Part shown: piece after piece, positions 16,525 to 24,628 of the stretch | Numbering within the stretch: position 1 is the stretch's first letter | Layout: the number at the start of each line of letters is the position of its first letter | Source of the DNA: RGIG995 sp045543655 | Lineage (GTDB): Bacteria; Bacillota; Clostridia; Oscillospirales; UBA644 | Length of the DNA stretch: 64,000 bases | Assembly (NCBI GenBank): GCA_045543655.1 | Contig: JAZPXN010000027.1 | Coordinates: 1 to 64,000, forward strand | Direction of reading: 5' to 3' | Position numbers and translations under genes: made by a program | The notes under the pieces: generated by a model | Database searches by the model: none | Seen by the model: the letters and a program-made list of their open reading frames with translations, nothing else | Told to the model about the DNA's origin: nothing

Positions 16525-17945
16525 CCGATCGGCGTAAAAATCTACTTCGTCTGAAGCTACAGGCCTCCCGGTTCCGGTTGATCCGGGATACGTGGGAATT
16601 TGCCCTTCCGCTGAAGGATATGCTGTTCGTTGCAACGAAAGAGGTGCGGCGCATCTCCACCAACGGTACCTGCATCTATTTTTCACCGGATTGGCTGGAA
16701 AAGCTGAAAAACCGCTCCCTGGATTTTATCCTCGCCCATCAGCTGATGCACATCCGGTTAAAGCATATCGACCGACCGGACTGCTATCGGGGAGACCGGT
16801 ATCATCTGGCCTGCGACGTCGTGGCAAACTCCCATCTTCGACAGATGGGCTTTGACGACGAGACCTTGCCGGGGATCGGAACGGTCTATCACGAAACCTT
16901 CTTCCCCACCCTGCCGGGATACACCCTGACGCCGGAGGAGGCGTTGGAGTGCATCCCCTTTGATCCGGCGAATTTCAAAAAGGGCGTGCGAAATCGGATG
17001 AACGTCGACTCCGAGGAGTGGTGGGATCACCCCTTGCACCGGGGAGAAGGCATGGAGATCGTGTTAAGCCCCAAGGACAAGGATCCCGACGAATTTCCGG
17101 AAGAAGAAGAGATCGAATTTTCCTTCACGCCTTCCCAAAAACACTTCCCCTACTTTCCGAAAACACCCGCGACGGACGAAGAAAAAACCGACGAAAACCG
17201 GGAAGAAGATCCGGAGGAGCCGGAGATACGCTCCGCCGATCGGAAGGGCGAATCCAGGGAGATCCGGGCGCAAGACTCGTCCCAAAATCCTTGGGAATCT
17301 CAGGTGAAAAACGAATTGAACCTTCTGCGGGATATGAAAGAGCGGAGTGCTTCCCGACGGGACGAGGGCTTTGCCGAGCGGGTATGGAGATCTTCCGGGG
17401 CGCCCACGCTGAACTGGAAAATGCTTCTGAACCGCTTCGTACAGGAAGAGGTCTGCGATTATTCCTTCACACCTCCGGATCGGAGATTCAGCGAGGAAGG
17501 ATTCTTTCTGCCGGACTTCAACGAAGAGGCGCAGAGCGTAAAAAATCTACTCTTTCTGGTGGACGTCTCCGGTTCGGTGGATGACGGCACGCTGGAACGG
17601 GTCTTTAGCGAGATCTGCGGAGCGATTGACCAATTCCGGGGAATGCTGACCGGAAAAATCGGTTTTTTCGACACCCGGATGCGCCCGCCGATCCCCTTCC
17701 GGCAGGTGACGGACGTCAAAAAAATGCTTCCCACCGGGGGCGGCGGCACCGACTTTTCCTGCATTTTCCGGTATCTTCGGACGAATCCCGCACAGCGCCC
17801 GGACAGTCTGGTAATCTTCACCGACGGAAAAGGCGAATTTCCAACGAAAAAGGAAGCCGGAAATCTCCCCGTTCTTTGGATCTTCACAGAAAAGGCGGAA
17901 GCTCCCTGGGGGCAGGCCGCCCGGATTGAAAACGGAGGAAGATAA
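16521..17945 (+). CDS. VWA protein with metallopeptidase-like N-terminal domain (DUF2201-like)
   Basis: A 474-residue protein whose ATG overlaps the stop of the MoxR gene. Residues ~1-130 resemble the putative metallopeptidase domain of the DUF2201 family, but the zinc motif reads HQLMH (73-77): the catalytic Glu of HExxH is a Gln. A long acidic linker (~190-260, many Asp/Glu/Pro) follows. Residues ~343-470 form a VWA domain with VDVSGSVDD and VIFTDGKGEF. The Gln substitution predicts zinc binding without peptidase activity. The pair with MoxR is known as a gene neighbourhood in Firmicutes; the function is unknown. Confidence 0.85.
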   Translation: MTDRRKNLLRLKLQASRFRLIRDTWEFALPLKDMLFVATKEVRRISTNGTCIYFSPDWLEKLKNRSLDFILAHQLMHIRLKHIDRPDCYRGDRYHLACDVVANSHLRQMGFDDETLPGIGTVYHETFFPTLPGYTLTPEEALECIPFDPANFKKGVRNRMNVDSEEWWDHPLHRGEGMEIVLSPKDKDPDEFPEEEEIEFSFTPSQKHFPYFPKTPATDEEKTDENREEDPEEPEIRSADRKGESREIRAQDSSQNPWESQVKNELNLLRDMKERSASRRDEGFAERVWRSSGAPTLNWKMLLNRFVQEEVCDYSFTPPDRRFSEEGFFLPDFNEEAQSVKNLLFLVDVSGSVDDGTLERVFSEICGAIDQFRGMLTGKIGFFDTRMRPPIPFRQVTDVKKMLPTGGGGTDFSCIFRYLRTNPAQRPDSLVIFTDGKGEFPTKKEAGNLPVLWIFTEKAEAPWGQAARIENGGR

Positions 17946-17949
17946 AACG

Positions 17950-17978
17950 AAAGGCTCTGCGCAATGCAGAGCCTTTTT
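17950..17978. terminator. Bidirectional terminator
   Basis: An 11-bp perfect stem, 17950-17960 with 17966-17976, with T residues continuing to 17978. It lies between the convergent MoxR/VWA operon and the nitroreductase gene. Confidence 0.85.
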
Positions 17979-17987
17979 CATATGCGT

Positions 17988-18517
17988 TTATTCCACGAAT
18001 CCCACGAGTTCTTCGGCGGGTTTGCGCTTTTTGGGGCGGAGGACGTCTTCGGGGGCGGGGTAGCCCAGCGTGACGACCAGCCGGACGGGTTGGTCGAGGG
18101 CACAGACCTTACGGATAGCCTCGTCGTCCAACCAGCCGAGGATACAGGTGCCGAGCCCTGCGCGGCGGCTTCGGCGGTGATATAGGCGGAAAGAATGCCG
18201 ATATCGATGGAGCGGTAATCGTTCTTCTTCAGCTTTGCGCCCACGGCGGCAGAGCGAACGTAGGGCTTTTCGGAGATCACCAGAAGAATGGGGGCGTCGG
18301 AGGCAAATTTATTCATCCCCATCCCCTGAACGGCCTTAGCCACCTTTGCGGCGGCCTCCCCCCGGCAGACCGAAATATAGTAGGGCTGTCCGTTGCAAGC
18401 GGAAGGAGCAAGTCGGGCGGAGGCAAGAATAGCGTCGAGCTTTTCTCTCTCCACGGGACGGGCAGGGTCGTAATTACGGCAGGATTGACGGGTTTCTGCA
18501 ATTTCGGTAAAATTCAT
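17988..18517 (-). pseudogene. Nitroreductase family gene with a one-base frameshift
   Basis: The start at 18517 follows AAAGGAG. Residues 1-~125 are a normal FMN-dependent nitroreductase (TRQSCRNYDPARPVEREKLD, APSACNGQPY, DIGILSAYITAEAAAQG). After that the frame gives Ser/Pro-rich nonsense to a stop at 17978. Shifting the frame at a run of three C residues (18156-18158 on the + strand; four expected) restores the expected family C-terminus: GLGTCILGWLDDEAIRKVCA, then LVVTLGYPAPEDVLRPKKRK, ending at TAA 17988. So the gene is intact apart from a single lost base, which may be a true mutation or a sequence error. The 'repaired' product would be 176 residues. Confidence 0.85.
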
Positions 18518-18534
18518 AAGCGGCTCCTTTCCGG

Positions 18535-19728
18535 TCAGTCAAAGTATCCTTTGTATTCGATTTTGTGGGGGCTTTCGGGGAAAAGGTGGCGGTACAGGTC
18601 GATGAAATAATCGTCGGTCATGCTGGCGATATAATCCACCACGATCTGATCCGGATCTTCCTTCTCGTAGGGCGTTGCGCGGGCGTAGTGAGCCCGATTG
18701 ACGTAATCGATATGATGGGTAAAAATCGGGGAATCGGTCTTCCCCGTCAAAAGATCCGCACGCAGGCGACCGTAAAGATCGGTCATCATCAGGCGGACGG
18801 TTCCGTAGATCTGATCCACGGCATCCTGCTTATAGATCAATTGATAATTGTCCGCTTTCGCCTTTTTCAGAGCGGAAAAATGGGCTTCGTCCATCTTGAT
18901 ATAAGGCTTGCCGTAACTGTTTTCTACGATATTAACGATAAGATTGTTGATAATCTCGGCATTAACCGAGCCGATGGCGCCGTCCGTAAAATTTTCGGAA
19001 GCGATCAGATGGGCGCGCTCCGCATCCTGCCGATCCTTGCCCAGATATGCGATGATATCGGAGATGCGCATCACACAGCCTTCCAGCGTGGCGGGAACCA
19101 ATAACTTCACCGCGTTTTTATCGAGACAGCATTCTTCGATCTGCCGGTCGAAGGTCTCGAAATCCGTCAGAGGCAGGGGGCGATACTCCGCCAACTCCAG
19201 TTCTCCGTCGTGGGCGGCGATACCGTTCAACGTCTGCAGAGAAATATTGAAGGGATATATTTTATCCAAAACCCGTACCGAATGGATATTATGGCTGAAG
19301 CGGCGACCGGTATGGGAGCGATACAGCTCGTCCAGAAAGGTTTCCCCTGCGTGTCCGAAGGGCGTGTGCCCGATATCGTGCCCCAACGCAATGGCCTCGA
19401 TCAAATCCAGATTCAACCCCAACGCCCTTCCTATGGTGCGGGCAATGCGGGAAACCAATTGAACGTGAAGCCCCCGGCGGGTAATATCGTCGTTTTTGTA
19501 AAAAGAAAAGACCTGAGTTTTATCCGCATAACGGTTATAATAGGGACAGTGGATAATCTTATCGATATCCCGGATAAAAGCCGGTCGGAGCACCGTGGCC
19601 CGATCCCGGTCGGAACGGCGCCGGCACACAAAAGACTCATCGAAGGCAAAGCCCGGGGTTCGGTTTTGCACCCGGTCGGCGGTAATGGCAGATTCAACGT
19701 CCTCCGATAAACGCTCGTATTTTAACAC
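18535..19728 (-). CDS. dGTPase-like HD-domain deoxynucleotide triphosphohydrolase
   Basis: A 397-residue protein from GTG 19728, which sits behind the near-perfect SD GAGGTGATC. The N-terminal arrangement R-x-x-F-x-R-D-x-D-K-I-I-H and KTQVFSF is typical of bacterial dNTP triphosphohydrolases. HD-domain metal ligands are visible as His88 (GLHVQLV), His117-Asp118 (ALGHDIGHTPFGHAGE) and the later Asp in MRISDIIAYLGKD. It hydrolyses dNTPs to nucleosides and triphosphate, controlling pool balance or phage replication. Transcribed alone on this strand, 17 bases before the nitroreductase start. Confidence 0.9.
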   Translation of the reverse strand: MLKYERLSEDVESAITADRVQNRTPGFAFDESFVCRRRSDRDRATVLRPAFIRDIDKIIHCPYYNRYADKTQVFSFYKNDDITRRGLHVQLVSRIARTIGRALGLNLDLIEAIALGHDIGHTPFGHAGETFLDELYRSHTGRRFSHNIHSVRVLDKIYPFNISLQTLNGIAAHDGELELAEYRPLPLTDFETFDRQIEECCLDKNAVKLLVPATLEGCVMRISDIIAYLGKDRQDAERAHLIASENFTDGAIGSVNAEIINNLIVNIVENSYGKPYIKMDEAHFSALKKAKADNYQLIYKQDAVDQIYGTVRLMMTDLYGRLRADLLTGKTDSPIFTHHIDYVNRAHYARATPYEKEDPDQIVVDYIASMTDDYFIDLYRHLFPESPHKIEYKGYFD

Positions 19729-19919
19729 GTGATCACCTCGCTTTTTATTATACACAAATCCGGTGCAAATGTCAAGAGAGGTGCGGTACGATATCCGGGC
19801 AAAAAAATCGTCCCACCGGAAAGAGGATAAGCTTCCCGGCAGGACTCGGATGATAAGGAGTACGCGATATCAGGGACAGACGATGCATATATTATATCAT
19901 ATTTTTTTCGATTTGTCCC

Positions 19920-19932
19920 ATGCTGACAGCAT
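19920..19932. promoter_or_regulatory. Palindrome ATGCTG-N-CAGCAT, site 1
   Basis: A perfect 13-base palindrome in the region between the dGTPase gene and the 20114 operon, preceded by TTTGTCCC (19912-19919), the half-site also found at 15377. It is the first of four related sites in this window. Confidence 0.55.
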
Positions 19933-20020
19933 AAAAACGAAAAAAAGAGCAAAAAAACCGCAAATGTTGATTTTCTGTCACAAAATGCGGCAGACTCCCG
20001 GCGACAAAAGCCCAAAAAAC

Positions 20021-20064
20021 TATGCTGGCAGCATATTGACAAGAAGCGATAATTTTAGTATAAT
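20021..20064 (+). promoter_or_regulatory. Promoter with overlapping palindromic operator, site 2
   Basis: TTGACA at 20036-20041 and TATAAT at 20059-20064 are exactly 17 bp apart, so this is a strong consensus promoter for the 20114 operon. The 15-base palindrome TATGCTGGCAGCATA at 20021-20035 directly abuts the -35 box, a position suited to repression or activation. The same core occurs at 47864 and 61492. Confidence 0.75.
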
Positions 20065-20113
20065 AGAGATGTAATATGCTTTCCGCATAAAAAACCGAAA
20101 AGGAAACGCGTTG

Positions 20114-20539
20114 ATGAACGAGCAAAATACCGAAAAGATCGTGGAGGAGCTGAAGCTCTGCAACGATTTCAAAACCTTCTACGATGAAAATAAGCAATAT
20201 CAGGTCTCGGAGTCTCTCTCGGAAACCTTGAACCGTCTTCTGAAGGAAAAAGGGCTGAGAAAAGCAGACGCCATCCGGAAATCGGAGCTGAGCGAGATCT
20301 ACGGATATCAAATATTTTCCGGGGTAAGAACTCCGGAGCGAAAAAAGCTGCTTTGCCTTGCCCTTGCCATGGAGCTGTCCCTGGATCAGGTGCAGACGCT
20401 TCTGCGCAATGCGGGCTATCCTCCCCTTTACGTCAAAATTCCCTTTGACAGCGTGGTCATGTACGGAATCTGCAAAAGGATGGCGGTGCTGGAGGTAAAC
20501 AATCTTCTGTTCCGCTACGGATGCGAATCGCTGCGGTGA
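20114..20539 (+). CDS. Putative helix-turn-helix regulator
   Basis: A 141-residue helical protein; ATG 20114 follows AAAAGGA. Residues ~45-110 (SLSETLNRLLKEKGLRKADA, LSEIYGYQIFSG, ALAMELSLDQVQTLLRNAGY) look like an XRE-type DNA-binding domain of the kind found in Clostridia next to small protein kinases. The tail of the 14494 protein has a comparable pattern. First gene of a three-gene operon with a zinc-ribbon membrane protein and a kinase. It may bind the palindrome abutting its own promoter; that is inference. Confidence 0.6.
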   Translation: MNEQNTEKIVEELKLCNDFKTFYDENKQYQVSESLSETLNRLLKEKGLRKADAIRKSELSEIYGYQIFSGVRTPERKKLLCLALAMELSLDQVQTLLRNAGYPPLYVKIPFDSVVMYGICKRMAVLEVNNLLFRYGCESLR

Positions 20540-20547
20540 GGGAAATT

Positions 20548-20778
20548 ATGAAGCAATGTCCATTTTGCGGCCGGGAACTGACCGATGACGTCCGATTCTG
20601 TGCCGCCTGTATGAATTCGCTGGAAGAAAAATCGGAAATCAGACCCTACCGTCCCCGAACACGGATAAAAAAGATCTGCATTCTTCTGGCCGTCGGCCTT
20701 CTTCTGCTGATTCTGACGGCGTGGGCGATCCCATACGCTGCGGCAGGCGCGGCCGCAATGACGGGAGGGCTGCTATGA
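20548..20778 (+). CDS. Small zinc-ribbon membrane protein
   Basis: A 76-residue protein; ATG 20548 behind GAGGG. Two knuckles, CPFCGREL and CAACMNSLEE (each Cys-x-x-Cys), form a zinc ribbon at the N-terminus, and one transmembrane helix (ICILLAVGLLLLILTAWAIP) follows. The ribbon faces the cytoplasm if the helix has the usual orientation. Its stop overlaps the start of the kinase gene, so the products are likely made in step and may form a membrane signalling complex. Confidence 0.75.
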   Translation: MKQCPFCGRELTDDVRFCAACMNSLEEKSEIRPYRPRTRIKKICILLAVGLLLLILTAWAIPYAAAGAAAMTGGLL

Positions 20779-21476
20779 CCCGGGAACAATGGATCGATGA
20801 AATTCTCAAGACCTATCTTCTGGTCTCGGTTCTGTCCGATCGGAACGATTGTAAAACCCTGCGCATCCGGCACAGAGAGTTCGGGAAGGATCTGGTTTTG
20901 CGAACCTTTCCCACAAGGGTGGCGGCCTACGACGAACTGCTCCCCATCCGCAGTCCCCACCTGCCGGAGATTTTTGAGTCCTTGGCGCTGGAGGACGGTC
21001 ACGGGACGCTGGAGGAGTACGTAGACGGTATCACCGTGGCGGAAATGATGGAAACCGTGAGGTATTCTTACAAAGAGGCACGGACGGTGCTTCTCGGCCT
21101 TTGCAACGCCCTGACGGTGCTCCACGAGCGAAGAATCGTCCACCGTGATATCAAGCCGGAGAATATTTTGATCGACGGAAACGGCCGGATCGTATTGATC
21201 GACCTGAATATCTCCCGCATCGAAAACGGAAATACGAGAGATACGGTCGTTATGGGGACGGTGGGATACGCCTCCCCGGAACAGCTCGGGATCGCTCAGA
21301 GCGACGCCCGCACCGACATCTATGCGGCGGGGGTTCTTCTGAACGTGCTTCTGACCGGAAAACACCCCAGCGAAACCCTGGCATCGGGCAGAGCGGGACG
21401 GATCGTACGCAAATGCACCGACGTAAACCCCAGCGCCCGCTTTCAATCGGCAAGACAACTCGCGGAAGCCTTATAA
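20775..21476 (+). CDS. Small Ser/Thr protein kinase with altered ATP-site residues
   Basis: A 233-residue Hanks-type kinase domain with no other domain, starting in an ATGA overlap with the zinc-ribbon gene. The catalytic loop HRDIKPEN (123-130, Asp125, Asn130) and the P+1 region GYASPEQ are intact. Two changes stand out: the VAIK lysine position reads VLR (Arg43), and the DFG motif reads DLN (143-145). Several Clostridia kinases of this small type carry DFN/DLN variants. Activity is therefore uncertain; it may be a weak kinase or pseudokinase. It should be membrane-recruited through the zinc-ribbon partner. Confidence 0.8.
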   Translation: MTREQWIDEILKTYLLVSVLSDRNDCKTLRIRHREFGKDLVLRTFPTRVAAYDELLPIRSPHLPEIFESLALEDGHGTLEEYVDGITVAEMMETVRYSYKEARTVLLGLCNALTVLHERRIVHRDIKPENILIDGNGRIVLIDLNISRIENGNTRDTVVMGTVGYASPEQLGIAQSDARTDIYAAGVLLNVLLTGKHPSETLASGRAGRIVRKCTDVNPSARFQSARQLAEAL

Positions 21477-21539
21477 AAACGCAGAGAAAAGGGCGTGCAA
21501 ACTTAGCGGAGAAATCACAAAATATTTATCTAACACACG

Positions 21540-21590
21540 GTAGGGGCGAACTGCGTTCGCCCGCAGGTGTTCAAAGAACGCCCCTACGGA
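21540..21590. repeat. Hairpin intergenic repeat element
   Basis: Outer arms GTAGGGGCG (21540-21548) and CGCCCCTAC (21579-21587) enclose an inner stem, GCGAA (21546-21550) with TTCGC (21556-21560). The right arm recurs at 3167-3178. It resembles the dispersed GC-rich hairpin repeats common in Oscillospiraceae-type genomes. Confidence 0.55.
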
Positions 21591-21627
21591 TAAGCAGTAT
21601 TTGATCCGCAGAAAACAAAGAGATAAC

Positions 21628-21660
21628 CCCGACAGATTTTTTGTAAACGTCTGTCGGGGC
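21628..21660. terminator. Hairpin between convergent genes
   Basis: A 10-bp stem, 21628-21637 with 21651-21660, has a T-rich loop. Its left part is nearly identical to the terminator at 45245-45285 (AACCCCGACAGATTTTTT shared), so it looks like a recycled terminator module, here with an extended loop and a weaker T tract. Confidence 0.55.
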
Positions 21661-21698
21661 TGTTTGTTCTCTAATATAATTTGGAACATAACTTGTTT

Positions 21699-22376
21699 TT
21701 ATACTTTCAAATGCGTTTCGTCGTAGGTGACAAGCCAATAATCGCTCATTTTTCCGTCTTCAAAGGAATTTCGTTTCTTGCCCGTACCGCCCTGTTCGGG
21801 GAATTGATCCGAGCATTTATAGGACTTTATGTAATGAAATTTGTCATAGCTGTCAACAAGCATAATTTCGATGCTTTCTTGTGATAATGCCACCTCTTTG
21901 ATTGTCATATCGGACAGCAATTCTTTAAACTTTGAAAGGCTGTTTGCGTAATCGTCAAATACGATTAACGGAGCATATTTTTCTGCATGATCCGGATGGC
22001 ATTCCAAAACATGATCGTCAAACAAAATATGCTCGCCTGCTGACCATATACAATAAGTCAACCACCTTGTGCCATACTCTCCCTGCAATTTCAGCCCGAA
22101 AAAGCCGGGACCGCCCATTCCATAAGTACCGCAGTAAGTACATACATCAACAATGTGGCTATTTTTCAGCACTTCATTTCCAAATGCTTCAATACTCAAC
22201 GGAACGCCCAACATAATAATTTCAGAAGAATTAGGCTTGTATCTGAATATGGGATATTTACGAATTTTCTTGAAACCTCTTGCTTCCCAAAAATTTTTGT
22301 CATCTTTTTTAGCAATCACAAAATTCTCTTTAACAAGGCCCATATTAAGATTCAAAAATGGATGTTTGAAAAGCAT
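21699..22376 (-). CDS. Unrecognised 225-residue protein
   Basis: The start at 22376 has GGAGGTG six bases upstream and is preferred over the two in-frame ATGs before it. The protein has no signal peptide or membrane segment. Visible features are Cys/Gly-rich CTYCGTYGMGGPGFFGL around residue 95-110, TRWLTYCIWSAGEHILFDDH in the middle and a charged C-terminus. The base composition is AT-richer than the flanking genes. It stands alone between a kinase operon and a repeat-rich intergenic region, which suggests acquisition. I assign no function. Confidence 0.55.
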   Translation of the reverse strand: MLFKHPFLNLNMGLVKENFVIAKKDDKNFWEARGFKKIRKYPIFRYKPNSSEIIMLGVPLSIEAFGNEVLKNSHIVDVCTYCGTYGMGGPGFFGLKLQGEYGTRWLTYCIWSAGEHILFDDHVLECHPDHAEKYAPLIVFDDYANSLSKFKELLSDMTIKEVALSQESIEIMLVDSYDKFHYIKSYKCSDQFPEQGGTGKKRNSFEDGKMSDYWLVTYDETHLKV

Positions 22377-22483
22377 CCTAGACACCTCCATCAAATTCTT
22401 TTTATTCGTTCCGTTGTATCGCCAGTTTCGCCTTTGTATTACAAAGGCATCGGGCAAGCCCATACCCCTAAAGTTGCGCACGT

Positions 22484-22545
22484 CCAAAGGCTCACTCCGG
22501 GAGGGAGCTGTCAGCGAAGCTGACTGAGGGAGAGTGCGTTACAAT
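22484..22545. repeat. Firmicutes-type palindromic intergenic repeat
   Basis: The core GTCAGC-GAA-GCTGAC (22510-22524) sits inside longer imperfect arms (GGGAGGGAGCT left, TGAGGGAGAG right). I recognise this type of element as very common between genes of Faecalibacterium/Oscillospiraceae-like genomes. Confidence 0.65.
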
Positions 22546-22559
22546 GAAGTTAGCACAAA

Positions 22560-22700
22560 CCTAAAGTCACGCGGGCTCCTTCCACCGCTATCGCGGTCCC
22601 CCGTCTCGCTTCGGCTCGGTCACGCTCGGGCTTTGACACCACACCGTGGTATCATTCACTACCCTCGCGCCGCTTCGCTACCTCTCGGAGGAAAGCTTTT
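22560..22700. repeat. Second intergenic repeat element
   Basis: GC-rich low-complexity sequence with several short inverted repeats (ACCGCTATCGCGGT; CGCTTCGGC-type turns; ACACCGTGGT). It differs sharply from the AT-rich DNA around it and codes for nothing convincing. Boundaries are approximate. Confidence 0.45.
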
Positions 22701-22829
22701 TGTTAGCTCCATTATATCACAAATCGGCAGAGAAAGCAAGTTCTCTGCCGAAATTTTATGTGCCTGCCAATTCTCCGATAAGAATACAGCGAGAAGCCCC
22801 TGCGTTTTTTCTTTTTTCATTGGTTTTTA

Positions 22830-22858
22830 TTGACATACGGAAAAAGATATGCTATAAT
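22830..22858 (+). promoter_or_regulatory. Promoter of the GH36/azlCD operon
   Basis: TTGACA at 22830-22835 and TATAAT at 22853-22858 are 17 bp apart, with TGC before the -10. Confidence 0.8.
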
Positions 22859-22897
22859 AATACGGTAAAAATATCTATCAGACAGGAGCATAAAACG

Positions 22898-24628
22898 ATG
22901 AAATTTTTGATCTCCGGCAAAGACGAAACGGCCGTTATTCGTATCGAAAATCAAAAAGAAGAGCAGGGCGTCGTCACCTTTGACGTTGCCGTAAGCTACG
23001 AAACCCCTACGATCCCCGAGCCGGTGAAGATAAGCTTTTCCTTTCCCGTATCGGATTGCTATTCCACGTGGAGTCCGTCGGTCCGCCACGGGCGTCAGCT
23101 TCGCCCAAACTGGGGCAAGCAGGTAACGAATTCCCGTCTGGCCTCCTGGCTGCCGGTTCACACGCTGGTCTCCTCCAAAGGACAAAACCGTATGACCGTC
23201 GCTTTGTCCGACGCGCTGACCCCCACCTCCATTGCCACGGGCGTTCGGGAGGAAGACGCCACCTTTGACTGCGTCATTACCTTTTTCACCGTTCAGGTGG
23301 CCGCACTGACCGAATACAGGGCCACGGTACGCATTGATCTGCGGGATATCCCCTATTATGAAAGCGTCGCCGCCGTATCGGAATGGTGGGAGACCGACTG
23401 CGGATATACTCCCGCTCACGTGCCGGAAGCGGCAAAAATGCCCATGAATTCCCTTTGGTATACCTATCATCAGGATCTGGACGTGGAAGATATCCTCCGA
23501 GAATGCCGCCTTTCCAAGCCCCTTGGAATGGACACCGTAATTATCGACGACGGTTGGCAGACCGACGACAACAGCCGGGGCTACGCTTTTTGCGGCGACT
23601 GGGAAGTGGCGAAAAAGAAGATCCCCGACATGAAGGAATTCATTGACCGCATTCACGAAACCGGAATGAAGGTTATGCTTTGGTATTCCGTGCCCTTTAT
23701 CGGCGTTTATTCGAAGAATTACGAACGGTTCCGGGGAATGCTTCTGGACAATCCGAAGGCCGATGCAAAATGGCATTGCCTCGACCCCCGTTATCCGGAA
23801 GTCCGAGCCTTTTTGACGGAGATTTATGCAAATGCGCTGACCGAATGGGGGCTGGACGGGCTGAAGCTGGACTTTATCGATTCCTTCCGACTGCAAGGCA
23901 AATCGCTGGAATACGACGAAAAGCGGGATTATCAATCCCTGGAAGACGCCATTGACCGGCTGATGACCGACGTAACGGACACCCTGCGCAGGATCAATCC
24001 GGAGGTTCTGATTGAATTCCGTCAATCCTACGTCGGCCCCGCCATCCGAAAATACGGAAATATGCTTCGGGTGGGAGATTGCCCCGACGACGCCATCATG
24101 AACCGTCAGGACGTGGTCAACCTGCGGCTGACCTCGGGAAAGACCGCCGTTCACTCGGATATGCTGATGTGGAATTACGAGGAGCCGGTCCAGTCCGCGG
24201 CCCTGCAGATCGTAAGTGCACTCTATTCCGTGCCTCAGATCTCCATGAAAATCGCCAGACTTAACGAGGAACATAAAAAGATGCTGGCATTCTACCTTTC
24301 CTTCTGGCGGCAGTATCGGGACGTCCTGATCGACGGAGCCTTTTCGGCAAGCAACCCGGAAAGCGCCTACAGCTCCGTGCGCGCCGAAAAAGACGGGCTG
24401 AGCATCGTTACCGTTTATACCAATCCCGTCGTGGAATGCAAGGGAAATCTCATTGCGGTCAACGGCTCCGGGAGTGAATCGCTGATTTTGAAAAATGCGG
24501 CAGGAAAGAAATACAGAACCGTGGACTGTATGGGCAATCCTTTGGCGGAAGGCACGGTGGACTCGGAGATCTGGGAAGCAAAGGTGCCTCAGGCAGGTAT
24601 GGTATTCCTTACGGAAGAAACGAAATGA
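22898..24628 (+). CDS. GH36-type alpha-galactosidase-like glycosidase
   Basis: A 576-residue cytoplasmic enzyme starting at ATG 22898 behind ACAGGAG. An N-terminal beta domain (1-~180) is followed by a TIM barrel with family landmarks: TVIIDDGWQ, MKVMLWYSVPF, LDGLKLDFID (nucleophile candidate Asp325) and RVGDCPDD (acid/base candidate Asp394). A short C-terminal beta domain ends the protein. It is shorter than classical 700-residue GH36 enzymes, as in the subgroup with compact N-domains. It likely removes alpha-linked galactose or a related sugar from imported oligosaccharides. Its stop overlaps the start of azlC. Confidence 0.8.
   Translation: MKFLISGKDETAVIRIENQKEEQGVVTFDVAVSYETPTIPEPVKISFSFPVSDCYSTWSPSVRHGRQLRPNWGKQVTNSRLASWLPVHTLVSSKGQNRMTVALSDALTPTSIATGVREEDATFDCVITFFTVQVAALTEYRATVRIDLRDIPYYESVAAVSEWWETDCGYTPAHVPEAAKMPMNSLWYTYHQDLDVEDILRECRLSKPLGMDTVIIDDGWQTDDNSRGYAFCGDWEVAKKKIPDMKEFIDRIHETGMKVMLWYSVPFIGVYSKNYERFRGMLLDNPKADAKWHCLDPRYPEVRAFLTEIYANALTEWGLDGLKLDFIDSFRLQGKSLEYDEKRDYQSLEDAIDRLMTDVTDTLRRINPEVLIEFRQSYVGPAIRKYGNMLRVGDCPDDAIMNRQDVVNLRLTSGKTAVHSDMLMWNYEEPVQSAALQIVSALYSVPQISMKIARLNEEHKKMLAFYLSFWRQYRDVLIDGAFSASNPESAYSSVRAEKDGLSIVTVYTNPVVECKGNLIAVNGSGSESLILKNAAGKKYRTVDCMGNPLAEGTVDSEIWEAKVPQAGMVFLTEETK

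Larger units (their letters stand above)
22377..22897. other. Repeat-rich intergenic region
   Basis: No gene seen. It holds two different intergenic repeat elements (22484-22545 and about 22560-22700), a hairpin of 11 bp (22724-22734 with 22741-22751) and the promoter of the GH36 gene. Confidence 0.6.
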
